Origin: Phaeodactylibacter luteus
GTDB lineage: Bacteria > Bacteroidota > Bacteroidia > Chitinophagales > Saprospiraceae
Length of the DNA stretch: 47,449 nt
NCBI RefSeq assembly: GCF_007993045.1
Contig: NZ_VOOR01000043.1
Location: 1-47,449 of the forward strand
Reading direction: 5' to 3'
The translations under genes were made by a program, and so were the position numbers. The notes beneath the pieces were generated by a model. The model saw only the letters and a list, made by a program, of their open reading frames with translations, did not search any database and was not told where the DNA came from. Of the stretch, positions 28,085 through 36,450 are shown piece after piece. Every line of letters begins with the position of its first letter. The first letter of the stretch is position 1.

Positions 28085-28125
28085 AAAAAAGGGCATTGGC
28101 TGTATAAAGCCGGTGCCCTTTTTTA
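28085..28125 (+). terminator. Intrinsic terminator of infB
   Basis: A 16-bp stem, AAAAAAGGGCATTGGC with GCCGGTGCCCTTTTTT (two G-U), has a loop of 8 nt and ends in six T. It starts 25 bp after the infB stop. Confidence 0.85.
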
Positions 28126-28128
28126 GCA

Positions 28129-28169
28129 CAAAGCCCCGCTGTTCCCGATAAGGGGGCAGCGGGGCTTTG
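28129..28169. terminator. Hairpin between convergent infB and S9 peptidase genes
   Basis: CAAAGCCCCGCTG pairs perfectly with CAGCGGGGCTTTG across 15 nt. It stands next to the infB terminator and may end the minus-strand peptidase transcript, although only short T-runs flank it. Confidence 0.55.
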
Positions 28170-28223
28170 TGTTCAATCAACGACAACGCTTGGTGGGCCT
28201 TTCCCCGGAAGGTGGAGGCTTTG

Positions 28224-30314
28224 CTACATGCCAAGCTGCCGCATCATGAAGCGGTAACGGAATTCATAATAGTCGATCAGCTGATCTGTCGACTGTCCTG
28301 ATCCGTGGCCGCTGTCGTAGTTGATGTACAATAGGATAGGGTTTTTCTGCCCTAGGTTGTTCTGTAGGGCTGCTGCAAACTTCTTAGCGTGCAGGGGGTC
28401 TACCCGCGAGTCGTTTTCTCCCGCTGTGATGAGGGTAGCCGGGTGGTCTATGCCCATGCGGATATTGTGGTAAGGTGAATACGTGAGGATGTTCTGGAAA
28501 TCCTCTTTTTTATCGGGGTCACCGTATTCAGGTATCCAATAGCGGGCGATGAGGAATTTGTGGAAGCGTACCATATCGAGCAAGGGCACCCCGCAGATGG
28601 CTGCCTTGAACAGGTCTGGGCGCTGCGTAATGACGGCCCCGACCAGGAGCCCGCCATTGCTCCCCCCTTCTATGCCAAGTTTGCCGGTATTGGTATAACC
28701 TTCCCGGATGAGGTATTCCCCCGCTGCTATAAAGTCATCAAAAGTATTTTGTTTGTTCATCAGCATACCATCCTCATGCCAGCTTTCGCCATATTCGTCC
28801 CCGCCCCTCAGGCCGGCATGAGCATACACGCCCCCCCGATTGATGAATGCAGCCCGAAGGCCTACAAAACTTGGGGAAATGCCAATGTTGAACCCCCCAT
28901 ATCCGTATAGCAAGGTGGGGTTGTTGCCGTCCAGCTTGAGCCCCTTCTTGTGTACAATGAAAAGGGGCACCTTCACGCCATCCTTGGAAGGGTAAAAGAC
29001 GATTTTGGCTTCCAGCTCATCCGTATCGATAGGGGCGTCCTGCTCATAGTACAGCTCCCAGTCCAGTTTCTGGGATTCCAGCTGAGCAGGGTCCAACCGG
29101 AAAATCTTGTAAGGGCTGGTGAAGGTGCTCAGCCCTACAAAAAGGGCATCGACATCTCGGTTGTAGCTGGCCGAGGCAATATTGCCGACTTCAGGCGCTT
29201 CTATCTCTTTGATTATCGTGCCGTCGAGTTGGCGGAGGACCATCCGGCTCAGCACGTCCTTTTTTTCTACCGTGATCAGGTAATCATCGGTAATCGTATA
29301 GCTTTCGAGCACGACATCTTCCCGTTCGGGGACAAGCTCTTTCCAATGTTCAAAGCCCGGCCGCTTTTTGTCGGCTACCATGAGCTTAAAGTTGGGCGCT
29401 TCGTGGTTGGTGTAGAAGTAGATTTTTTCCCCAATGGCATAAGGGCTGGCCCGGTACTTTTGGTTGGCATAAATCTCCTGCGGATTGTCATTGCTGCCTG
29501 TACGCTTCATGCGCAGGGAATGCGTGGCGTAGAAGTCGCCTTCGCTAAAGAAAGTCAGATCGCTGTAGCGGGCGTCAAACACACTGCCCGTATTTTTTGC
29601 ATCTTCAGGCACCAGCAGGGTCTGATCAGTAGCCCGGGCGCTGCCAATCTTGTGCAGGCGGATCTCAATAGGTTGCTGAGCGTTGATCATTTCCTGTGTC
29701 CTCACCCAGATGTAGGCATGCGCCTCATCATCGGTCCAGGCAAAGCCCCTCAACCCTTCAATTGGGTCGCCCAATATTTTCCCCGTACGGGTATCAACGA
29801 TATAATAGGTGTTGATCTCTGCACCTTTAGACTGTATGCCCACTGCCACCCGGCTTCCATCTTTGGTGAAGCTGCGGCCAGAGAGGGCAGATTTCCCAGA
29901 GGGGTCTATCTGCTCCGGGTCAAAAAGGAGCAGGTCTTTGCCATCTAGGCGGGTATAAAGCTTTGACTGCTTATCGCCTTTACGGCGGAGGGTGTAAAAC
30001 TGCCGGTCGGCTACCAGTTGCATGGGGCTCTCCACATCACGGTCTATATAAGCTTGTATCTCTGCCCTCAGCCCAGGAATGTCGTCAAACTGCGTATTCA
30101 CAAAGTGGAGCGTAGCGTCGTGCTGCGCTTGCGTCCAAGCTTTCACCTCCGGGTCATCCTTGTCTTCCAGCCAACGGTAGGGGTCGGTCAAGGTGTAGCC
30201 ATGTAAGGTATCTGTAACCGGCCGGGCCGGCGTGTTCGGGAAAAAGTATTGAGCAAGTCCTGTATTCATGCCTGCAAAAATAAGCAGAATGAATAGGTTG
30301 AAGCGGTACATCAT
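28224..30314 (-). CDS. Prolyl oligopeptidase family serine peptidase (S9A), secreted
   Basis: The 696-residue protein has a signal peptide (MYRFNLFILLIFAGMNTGLA). The family N-terminus DPYRWLEDKDDPEVKAWTQA follows, then a seven-bladed propeller region (about 75-420) and the alpha/beta-hydrolase domain. The catalytic triad is Ser552 (EGGSNGGLL), Asp639 (SRVDPLHAKKF) and His670 (DSGHGSG). It cleaves after proline in short peptides, here in the periplasm or envelope, presumably for peptide use. Start: the frame has two adjacent Met codons; either fits. It is monocistronic on the minus strand, divergent from the repeat-filled gap 30315-31013. Confidence 0.95.
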   Translation of the reverse strand: MMYRFNLFILLIFAGMNTGLAQYFFPNTPARPVTDTLHGYTLTDPYRWLEDKDDPEVKAWTQAQHDATLHFVNTQFDDIPGLRAEIQAYIDRDVESPMQLVADRQFYTLRRKGDKQSKLYTRLDGKDLLLFDPEQIDPSGKSALSGRSFTKDGSRVAVGIQSKGAEINTYYIVDTRTGKILGDPIEGLRGFAWTDDEAHAYIWVRTQEMINAQQPIEIRLHKIGSARATDQTLLVPEDAKNTGSVFDARYSDLTFFSEGDFYATHSLRMKRTGSNDNPQEIYANQKYRASPYAIGEKIYFYTNHEAPNFKLMVADKKRPGFEHWKELVPEREDVVLESYTITDDYLITVEKKDVLSRMVLRQLDGTIIKEIEAPEVGNIASASYNRDVDALFVGLSTFTSPYKIFRLDPAQLESQKLDWELYYEQDAPIDTDELEAKIVFYPSKDGVKVPLFIVHKKGLKLDGNNPTLLYGYGGFNIGISPSFVGLRAAFINRGGVYAHAGLRGGDEYGESWHEDGMLMNKQNTFDDFIAAGEYLIREGYTNTGKLGIEGGSNGGLLVGAVITQRPDLFKAAICGVPLLDMVRFHKFLIARYWIPEYGDPDKKEDFQNILTYSPYHNIRMGIDHPATLITAGENDSRVDPLHAKKFAAALQNNLGQKNPILLYINYDSGHGSGQSTDQLIDYYEFRYRFMMRQLGM

Positions 30315-30424
30315 AAGTCATATTGGTTTAATAATTCGATTAGGTTTCCAGTTTGCAGGGCAAGTGCAGGGCTCCTCCCCTACCGTGGCCCCATGTGTTG
30401 GGGCATCTGCTGTCAGGCTTGGGG

Positions 30425-30545
30425 CCTCCAGCTTGCTGCGCGTGATGGGCCTGCCCCCTCCGAAAGGATTGGGGCCTGCCCCTGCCCAACAGGCAGGTGC
30501 CGCTATGCTACGGGGCTCGCTCTTCGCTCGGCCCTGTCGGGCTTA
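30425..30545 (+). repeat. Dispersed intergenic repeat, copy 6, left part (interrupted)
   Basis: Plus orientation with the optional 5' flank (CCAGCTTGCTGCGCGTGATG), the GC stem, then TATGCTACGGGGCTCGCTC and TTCGCTCGGCCCTGTCGGGC. It breaks at TTA (30543-30545), where a MITE is inserted, and resumes at 30734. Confidence 0.85.
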
Positions 30546-30733
30546 GAGCTGTTCAGATTTTGCTTTTGGAGCGAACGCAGCCAAATTTTGCCCTGATCGA
30601 GGCGTTTTATATTCAAGAATGGGACAAAGGGCCCCATTCTTGAATCCAATAGCCTAGCTACGTGACCGAAAAACAACGAAGAGCAGGACAAAAGTTGGCA
30701 AGAGCAGCCCGAAGGGTAAAATCCGAACAGCTC
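30546..30733. mobile_element. MITE-like element, 188 bp, nested in a dispersed repeat
   Basis: The ends are inverted repeats (left GAGCTGTTCAGATTTTGC, right GAGCTGTTCGGATTTTAC read on the minus strand: 16 of 18 match), flanked by TTA at 30543-30545 and 30734-30736. Removing the element and one TTA restores an uninterrupted repeat copy, so the insertion site is directly visible. It contains no ORF but has a perfect 13-bp internal hairpin (ATTCAAGAATGGG at 30611 with CCCATTCTTGAAT at 30633). Size, TTA duplication and end pattern resemble the element at 11303, though the end sequences differ. It is probably moved by an IS5-family transposase encoded elsewhere (inference). Confidence 0.8.
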
Positions 30734-30776
30734 TTAAACCCCTTCGCAGCGCTAGGCCGGCGCTATCCTAAAGCTA
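30734..30776 (+). repeat. Dispersed intergenic repeat, copy 6, right part
   Basis: Continuation after the inserted element: TTA, then CCCCTTCGCAGCGCTAGGCC and GGCGCTATCC. From about 30777 to 31013 (237 bp) I see no gene, promoter or repeat. Confidence 0.8.
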
Positions 30777-31013
30777 GGGCCTGCAATATGCTGGCTTCCG
30801 CCCGTTGCATTTCCAACCTCCGGGCTGTTCTTGCCCAATTTCATGCTCTAAGATAGCCTCAAGTAAGGAGTACCAAGCCCAGACGAAAACGTTCAGATTG
30901 GCATCAAGGTGGCCTATGCATTTCAGATGTGGCCTTGCAGCCTCCCCACAAATAGGCTGCTATTGGCCCGTGTATCTCCAAGGCTTAGCCCCCTTCCACT
31001 ATTGTGGGCGCCC

Positions 31014-31928
31014 TTAGCGGTCAGCTACCAGCATAGCGGCACCGAACACCCCTGCGCTGTCTCCCAGCTCTGGAGCCAGAAAACGGGTATCGAGCCGGTG
31101 ATTGAAAGTAAAGTGCCGTGCAGCCTCAACCCCTTCCGTATACAATTGGGGGATGTTGCCCAGGCCGCCGCCGAGCACGATCGCATCGGGGTCGAGCACA
31201 TTGATGACGGAGGCGATGCCTTTCCCAAAGAAATGCAGCAGCCGGTCTAGCGTAGCCCGTGCAGCCTTATCATTCTCCAGGCGGGCCATGATCTCCTTGA
31301 GGCTGCGCTTTTGCCCGGCCTCTTTTTCATAAAACCGCTCCAAGGCCGGGCCCGAAATCACCGTCTCCACACAGCCCGAGAGCCCACAATAGCAGGGGCC
31401 GCCCGAATCATCGAGGAAGTTGTGCCCCCACTCGCCGGCTATGCCCTGCCGGCCATTGCGCACCTGCCCGTTGATGACAACACCCCCGCCTACGCCTGTG
31501 CCCATAATGACCCCAAACACGACCTGTGCATTGGGCGCTTCTCGGGGCACTTTGCCCAGGCGTGCCTCGGCTATCGCAAAACAGTTGGCGTCATTGGCCA
31601 TAGCGACAGGGATGCCCAAACGGGCTTCCAAGTCTTTATGCAGAGGCTTGCCGTTGAGCACCACGGCGTTTGCATTTTTGATCAGGCCGGAGTCGGGGTC
31701 GGTAGTGCCCGGGGTGCCAATCCCTATAGCATCAGGCCTTTCGCCACAGTCGTCGATGAGCAGGCGGATGACTTTTTCAATTTGCCCGATAATATGCTCG
31801 TAGCCTTTTTCTTTTTCCGTCGGCACGCGCAGGCGCGAACGCACTTTCAACGGGCTGATGCTTTCGATAATAGCGCCTTCAATTTTTGTCCCTCCAAGGT
31901 CTATGCCCCAGAGCAGTTGGTTTTTCAT
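31014..31928 (-). CDS. ROK family sugar kinase
   Basis: The 304-residue protein has the ROK/ASKHA fold. The phosphate-1 motif is GIDLGGTK (8-15), followed by GIGTPGTTDP and NDANCFAIAEA with the catalytic Asp, then GVIMGTGVGGGVV and GEWGH. The zinc motif is CYCGLSGCVE, and the adenosine loop is LGGGLGNIP. ROK kinases phosphorylate glucose, N-acetylglucosamine or related sugars; there is no DNA-binding N-terminal domain, so it is an enzyme rather than a repressor. The specific sugar is not readable, with glucose or N-acetyl-hexosamine most common. Start: MKNQLLWGIDLGG at 31928; the frame extends seven codons further, but the shorter start gives the usual spacing. It is divergent from the esterase gene. 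Confidence 0.93.
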   Translation of the reverse strand: MKNQLLWGIDLGGTKIEGAIIESISPLKVRSRLRVPTEKEKGYEHIIGQIEKVIRLLIDDCGERPDAIGIGTPGTTDPDSGLIKNANAVVLNGKPLHKDLEARLGIPVAMANDANCFAIAEARLGKVPREAPNAQVVFGVIMGTGVGGGVVINGQVRNGRQGIAGEWGHNFLDDSGGPCYCGLSGCVETVISGPALERFYEKEAGQKRSLKEIMARLENDKAARATLDRLLHFFGKGIASVINVLDPDAIVLGGGLGNIPQLYTEGVEAARHFTFNHRLDTRFLAPELGDSAGVFGAAMLVADR

Positions 31929-31951
31929 ATCCCGAATTTTATTGGTCACCC

Positions 31952-31982
31952 TGAAACTACAAGAGTCTGTGCATTATTTTTG
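31952..31982 (+). promoter_or_regulatory. Promoter of the esterase-aminopeptidase pair
   Basis: TTG (31952-31954), 20 nt, TATTTTTG (31975-31982): a full match to the Bacteroidota form. It lies 90 bp before the esterase ATG at 32073 and only 24 bp from the divergent ROK start. Confidence 0.65.
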
Positions 31983-32072
31983 TACTTTTACGCAATTTTT
32001 TAAGTGCTTCATCCGCTGCCGGGAACACCCCGGCAAGCCTGCGAGCTGCACAACTTTACACCATCCAAATTT

Positions 32073-33209
32073 ATGACAGCAGGTGATTCATCCGCACAGG
32101 AACATCAGCCCGGAGCGGGCACAGGGCTGAGGCTGGCCCTGACAGCCCCTGAGGATGGCACGGGCAGGCCCGTGTACGTAGCGGGCAACTTCAACAGCTG
32201 GCGCGTCTCTGATGAGGCCTACCGCATGCAAGAAACCGCCCCTGGGCAGTTTGCCTTTGAGTTCCCGGCTGGCGAGCTACTGCCAGAAGTGCTGGAGTAC
32301 AAATACCATAGAGGCGGGTGGGAGCAAGTGGAGATCGACCGCTTTGGCAACGCCATTTCCAACCGCCAATGGAGGGCTGCAGAAAGGCCCGGCCCTGAAG
32401 ACCGCGTAGAACGCTGGATGGTAGATGGGCTGTACTACAATCCTGCCTTCTTGCCGAAAATTGTAGACCTGAGCGCCGACTTCAAAGTGCCTAAGCTCAT
32501 CAAGACCCGGCGCATCACTGCGCTGCTGCCGTACGACTATGATGCGAGCGGAAAGCGCTACCCGGTGCTCTATCTGCAGGATGGGCAGAACCTTTTTGAC
32601 GAGTATGCCCCTTTCGGAAACTGGGGCGTCAACAAACGCCTGGCCATGATGGCAGAGCAAGGCTTTGGCGACATCATCGTTATTGCTATTGACCACGCAG
32701 AAAAAGACCGCATTGCGGAATATACCCCCTCCTTCCGTACACAGCTGGGCTCTGGCAATGGCAAGAAGTACGTACGCGCCCTGGCCGACCGGCTCAAGCC
32801 TTTCGTGGATGAGCACTTCCGGACGCGCCCTGAGCGGGAGCATACCGGCATTGGCGGCAGCTCAATGGGCGGGCTCATCAGTATTTATGGCGGGCTCATC
32901 TACCCGGAAGTATATGGCAAGCTCATGATATTCTCCCCTTCTCTCTGGGTGAGCCCCAATATCCACTTCCATTATATGAACTTTTTCGACCCTCGGGATA
33001 TGAGGGTTTACGTTTATGCCGGCGAAGGCGAAAGTGCGAACATGGTGCCCAATATCCGCCGTTTCATTAATGCATCCGAACAGCAAACCGAAGCCTCATT
33101 TACCTTTGAGCTTTCTCTGGACCCCGACGGGGCCCACAACGAAGCTCGCTGGGGACAAGAGTTCCCCCGTGCCGTGGAGTGGCTTTTTTTCCAAACCACT
33201 AAAGATTAA
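32073..33209 (+). CDS. Esterase family alpha/beta hydrolase with N-terminal CBM48-like domain
   Basis: A 378-residue protein. Residues about 15-105 form an early-set/CBM48-type beta-sandwich (VYVAGNFNSWRVSDEAYRM, then ALEYKYHRGGWEQVE-like strands), as in glycogen-binding modules. The C-terminal domain is of the esterase D/enterochelin-esterase type: ITALLPYDYDASGKRYPVLY, LQDGQNLFDE, the nucleophile Ser264 in GGSSMGGLIS, and HNEARWGQEFPRAVEWL with the probable catalytic His. No signal peptide is seen with the chosen ATG. Substrates in this family range from acyl-carbohydrates to siderophores. It overlaps functionally with the aminopeptidase gene starting 12 bp after its stop, so both are one operon. 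Confidence 0.88.
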   Translation: MTAGDSSAQEHQPGAGTGLRLALTAPEDGTGRPVYVAGNFNSWRVSDEAYRMQETAPGQFAFEFPAGELLPEVLEYKYHRGGWEQVEIDRFGNAISNRQWRAAERPGPEDRVERWMVDGLYYNPAFLPKIVDLSADFKVPKLIKTRRITALLPYDYDASGKRYPVLYLQDGQNLFDEYAPFGNWGVNKRLAMMAEQGFGDIIVIAIDHAEKDRIAEYTPSFRTQLGSGNGKKYVRALADRLKPFVDEHFRTRPEREHTGIGGSSMGGLISIYGGLIYPEVYGKLMIFSPSLWVSPNIHFHYMNFFDPRDMRVYVYAGEGESANMVPNIRRFINASEQQTEASFTFELSLDPDGAHNEARWGQEFPRAVEWLFFQTTKD

Positions 33210-33221
33210 AGTACCCTGCTC

Positions 33222-34697
33222 ATGATGGAGATCTCATCCCAAAACACCATTGAAAAATCAATATCCTGCCTGCTATTCCCCATTGCCAAGACTGATGCTG
33301 TGAAGGATCAGCTGGCCAAAGCCGCCCGGCTGGCCGGACAGGGCAGTGAGCTGTTGTCTGCTGATTTTACCGGGGCGGCAGGCGAGAAAACGACCCTGTA
33401 TGGCAATGGCCTGAAAATCCATCTGATCGGGCTGGGCGAGCCCAAAAATTGGGCAGACCTCATCAAGCCTTTCCGGTCCTTTTCTCACAAGCAGGCTGCA
33501 CAGCTGTCTGCCGCTACAGGCGTATGGCTAGGTGGGCTGACGTCAGCACAGGCCCTGCGCAGGGCCGAAGCAGCTGCACACGGCTTGCTGTTGGGCACGT
33601 ATCAGTTGGGGCGTTTCCGGCAGGAGCCGGCAGGGCAGGAGCACCCTTTGGCTCAAGAAGGTGCTCAGCTTATGTTTTTTGGCGAAAGCCTCTCGGCGGA
33701 AGAGGTGACGGCCGCGGGGCAAAAGGGGCTGCACCTGGCAGCTACTCAGATGCAGATGATGGACCTTGTCAACGCTCCTAGCAATTACAAAACCCCCGAA
33801 ATGCTCGCCTCATGGGCTTTGGCCTCCGGAGAAGCCCACGGATATAGCGTGAAGGTGCTCGATAAAGCTGCTATACAGCAGGAGGGGCTGCACGCTCTAC
33901 TGGCGGTGAACCGCGGCAGCGAGGTAGAGCCCCGTTTCATCATCATGGAGTATCAAGGACAGGGGGGCAACCTGCCCAAAATAGGCTTAGTCGGCAAGGG
34001 CGTCACCTTCGATACGGGAGGCGTCTCTATCAAGCCCTCTACCAATATGCACTACATGAAGAGCGATATGGGAGGGGCTGCTGCTGTCTTAGGCACTATG
34101 GAGGCTGCCGCCAAATTGCGCCTGCCTGTGCACTTGATCGGGATTGTGCCAGCGACAGACAACTGCGTAGATGCCAATGCCATCAAGCCAGGCGATGTTA
34201 TCGGATCTTACAGCGGCAAAACCATAGAGGTAACGGATACGGATGCGGAGGGCCGCCTGATACTGGCCGATGGCATTGCCTATATGCTGAAGCATTACGC
34301 ACCAGATACCCTTATCGACCTGGCTACACTGACGGGCAGCGCCGTGCGCACCTTCGGGTACCATGCCGCCGCGCTGTTCAGTAGCTCGGAAAGCCTGCAG
34401 CAGCAGCTGATGGCATTGGGCGAAGCAGCTGGGGAGCGGGTTTGGCCTTTGCCCCTTTGGGAGGTATACGAGGAAGACCTCAAGTCTGATACTGCTGATG
34501 TGCGCAACTTCAGCGGGCGCCCAATGGCCGGCGCGATCAATGCCGCCAAATTCCTTGAGTTTTTTACCCATCAGCACCCCAACTGGGCCCACCTGGATAT
34601 TGCAGGGGTTGCATTTGGCGACAATGAGTTCTCTGTGCAGAAAAGCGCATCTGGCTATGGGCTCAGGCTGCTGACTGCGTTTTTGGAAACCTTTTAA
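33222..34697 (+). CDS. Leucyl aminopeptidase family (M17) metallopeptidase
   Basis: The 491-residue cytosolic aminopeptidase has an N-terminal macro-like domain (1-165) and a C-terminal catalytic domain. The two-metal site motifs are visible: VGKGVTFDTGGVSIKP, MKSDMGGAAAV and DTDAEGRLILAD, followed by DLATLTGSAV. The hallmark NTDAEGRL reads DTDAEGRL, so the first Asn is Asp; the metal-binding Asp and Glu are kept. It removes N-terminal residues, often Leu, from peptides. The frame has tandem Met codons at the start (33222 and 33225). It is the second gene of the operon led by the esterase. Confidence 0.95.
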   Translation: MMEISSQNTIEKSISCLLFPIAKTDAVKDQLAKAARLAGQGSELLSADFTGAAGEKTTLYGNGLKIHLIGLGEPKNWADLIKPFRSFSHKQAAQLSAATGVWLGGLTSAQALRRAEAAAHGLLLGTYQLGRFRQEPAGQEHPLAQEGAQLMFFGESLSAEEVTAAGQKGLHLAATQMQMMDLVNAPSNYKTPEMLASWALASGEAHGYSVKVLDKAAIQQEGLHALLAVNRGSEVEPRFIIMEYQGQGGNLPKIGLVGKGVTFDTGGVSIKPSTNMHYMKSDMGGAAAVLGTMEAAAKLRLPVHLIGIVPATDNCVDANAIKPGDVIGSYSGKTIEVTDTDAEGRLILADGIAYMLKHYAPDTLIDLATLTGSAVRTFGYHAAALFSSSESLQQQLMALGEAAGERVWPLPLWEVYEEDLKSDTADVRNFSGRPMAGAINAAKFLEFFTHQHPNWAHLDIAGVAFGDNEFSVQKSASGYGLRLLTAFLETF

Positions 34698-34807
34698 GCG
34701 ATAAAATATCAGCGGCAGGCGCGCAAAAGCAGGGGGATTGATTATCTTTCGATGTGGCAGTACGATCGGCTGCTGCTATATTTCTTCCACCCACAGATGT
34801 TGAACCA

Positions 34808-36022
34808 ATGGACAGACCCCTGACATTCCTCTGCGTGACCTGCTACTTCAAAGGCAGTGATTTTCTGAAGGCCTGCAAAGCTGCCGGCAATACGGTTTAC
34901 CTGCTTACCGCAAAAAAGCTGGAGCATGCAGACTGGCCACGAGAAGCGGTAGATGAGTTTTTCTACCTCGATACGGATGAGAATACTCCGGAGAACTATG
35001 CCAACATGGAGAAAGGGCTGGCCTGGCTGATGCGCAATAAGCCAGTGGACCGCGTCGTCGCCCTTGATGACTTCGATGTGGAGAAAGGGGCCTTCCTAAG
35101 GGAAGCCTTCCGGATACCTGGAATGGGCCAAACGACGGCACGCTATTTCCGGGACAAGCTGGCCATGCGCATGAAAGCAGCAGACGCAGGTATCCCTGTC
35201 CCTCCTTTCAGTTCGCTGTTCAGCGATGCTGCCGTCAATGCATTTATCGAAGAAACAGCAGCCCCATGGGTCGTCAAGCCTCGGTCTGAAGCTTCTGCCA
35301 CTGGCATACGCAAAGTGCACAATGGCGATGAGCTCTGGGCGGTCATCCACAGTTTGGGGGACGAGCGCCACCAATACTTGGTAGAGCAGTTCAAGCCCGG
35401 CGATGTTTACCATGTAGATGCCCTGACAGTAGACGGGCAGGTCGGCTTCAGCCGGGTGTCCCGCTATCTGAACACGCCTTTTGAAGTGGCGCATGGAGGG
35501 GGGATATTCCGTTCTGCCACCGTCCCTTTCGGAGGGGAGGAAGACGAAGCACTACAAGCGGTCAATGCTCGTGTCATGGAAGCCTTTGGCATGCAGTTCA
35601 GTGCTTCCCACACCGAGTTTATCCGGTCCAAAGAGGATGGGCAATACTATTTCCTGGAGACGAGCTCCCGGGTCGGTGGTGCCCACCTTGCCGAGATGGT
35701 ATATTACTCTTCGGGGGTCAACCTCTGGGCAGAATGGGCTCGGCTGGAAACCGCAATGGCCAAAGGCCTGCCTTATACGGCTCCTGAAGCCCGTCAGGAC
35801 CACGCGGGCATAGTGGTCTCCCTAGCCCGGTACGAACACCCAGACCAAAGTGTATTCAATGAACCGGAAGTGGTGTGGAAGCTGGACAAAGCCTATCATG
35901 TCGGCGCTATTGTGCAGTCGCCTTCGCGCGATCGTGTACTGGAGCTGCTTGATGGCTACGCCGAGCGTATCCACCAGGATTTTCACGCAAGTGCACCGGT
36001 GCCAGACAAACCGCTTGATTAG
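34808..36022 (+). CDS. ATP-grasp domain carboxylate-amine ligase-like protein
   Basis: A 404-residue protein with a Rossmann-like N-terminus (TFLCVTCYFKGSDFLKACKA, VDRVVALDDFDVEKGAFLRE), then the ATP-grasp fold. The fold shows FRDKLAMRMKAADAGIPVPP, the Lys of PWVVKPRSEASATGI, LVEQFKPGDVYHVDALTVDG and YFLETSSRVGGAHLAEM with metal ligands. These enzymes activate a carboxylate with ATP and join it to an amine or thiol; substrates cannot be told from sequence. Start: ATG 34808 (MDRPLTFLCVTCY) gives the strand that opens the fold; a longer frame begins at 34754. It stands alone after the M17 gene, 110 bp apart, so co-regulation is possible. No biosynthetic cluster surrounds it. Confidence 0.85.
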   Translation: MDRPLTFLCVTCYFKGSDFLKACKAAGNTVYLLTAKKLEHADWPREAVDEFFYLDTDENTPENYANMEKGLAWLMRNKPVDRVVALDDFDVEKGAFLREAFRIPGMGQTTARYFRDKLAMRMKAADAGIPVPPFSSLFSDAAVNAFIEETAAPWVVKPRSEASATGIRKVHNGDELWAVIHSLGDERHQYLVEQFKPGDVYHVDALTVDGQVGFSRVSRYLNTPFEVAHGGGIFRSATVPFGGEEDEALQAVNARVMEAFGMQFSASHTEFIRSKEDGQYYFLETSSRVGGAHLAEMVYYSSGVNLWAEWARLETAMAKGLPYTAPEARQDHAGIVVSLARYEHPDQSVFNEPEVVWKLDKAYHVGAIVQSPSRDRVLELLDGYAERIHQDFHASAPVPDKPLD

Positions 36023-36092
36023 CAGTTGTTTTGCCTGGGGCATTCGCCCAATTGGCCAAGGGCAACTTTGCGCCTGTTTGGACGGGCGTGAG

Positions 36093-36240
36093 CTTAAATG
36101 TCGCAGGCGTTTATGCTTTCCGGGCTATAGGCTGGCATTGGCCTAGCGCTGCGAAGGGGTGCAAGCCCGATAGGGCCGAGCGGACAGCGAGCCCCGCAGC
36201 ATAGCGGCACCTGCCCGATGGCAGGGGCAGGCCCCCAAAA
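36093..36240 (-). repeat. Dispersed intergenic repeat, copy 7
   Basis: Minus orientation and nearly complete: tail AATGTCGCAGGCGTTTATGC, then GGCCTAGCGCTGCGAAGGGG, CAAGCCCGATAGGGCCGAGC, GCGAGCCCCGCAGCATAGCG and the stem CCTGCCCGATGGCAGGGGC. It follows the ATP-grasp gene and lies about 20 bp from the old MITE-like element at 36259. Confidence 0.85.
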
Positions 36241-36258
36241 AAAACGGCCATCTGGTTG

Positions 36259-36447
36259 GCACCTGTTTAGGCTTTAGCAATCGGGCTATCCCGCTAGACA
36301 GGGGGACACTTTTTGCTTATATCCCGTTTCGAAGATCCTTCCCAGTTGTTATAAAGTAAAAAGCGAGACTTGGCTAAACTCCGGTTTTCGTGCCTTGCCT
36401 AACCCCAAACTGCCAGTTTTCGCCTAGAAGGGCAAAACCCAAACCGG
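36259..36447. mobile_element. Diverged copy of the 11303 MITE-like element
   Basis: Read on the plus strand it aligns over its whole length (about 189 bp) with the reverse complement of 11303-11494. Shared blocks include TCCCGCTAGACAG, CTTTTTGCTTATA, GACTTGGCTAAACTCC and CTAGAAG near the far end. The terminal repeats are degraded (CACCTGTTTAGGCTTTAG against GAGCGTGTTGGGACTTTAG), and no target duplication is left. It ends within a few bases of the prfC stop codon. It is an old, inactive insertion. Confidence 0.65.
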
Positions 36448-36450
36448 CCC

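Noticed and set aside
31952-31982. Promoter also driving the ROK gene
   Set aside because: The boxes point to the plus strand only. No matching minus-strand pair was found before the ROK start.
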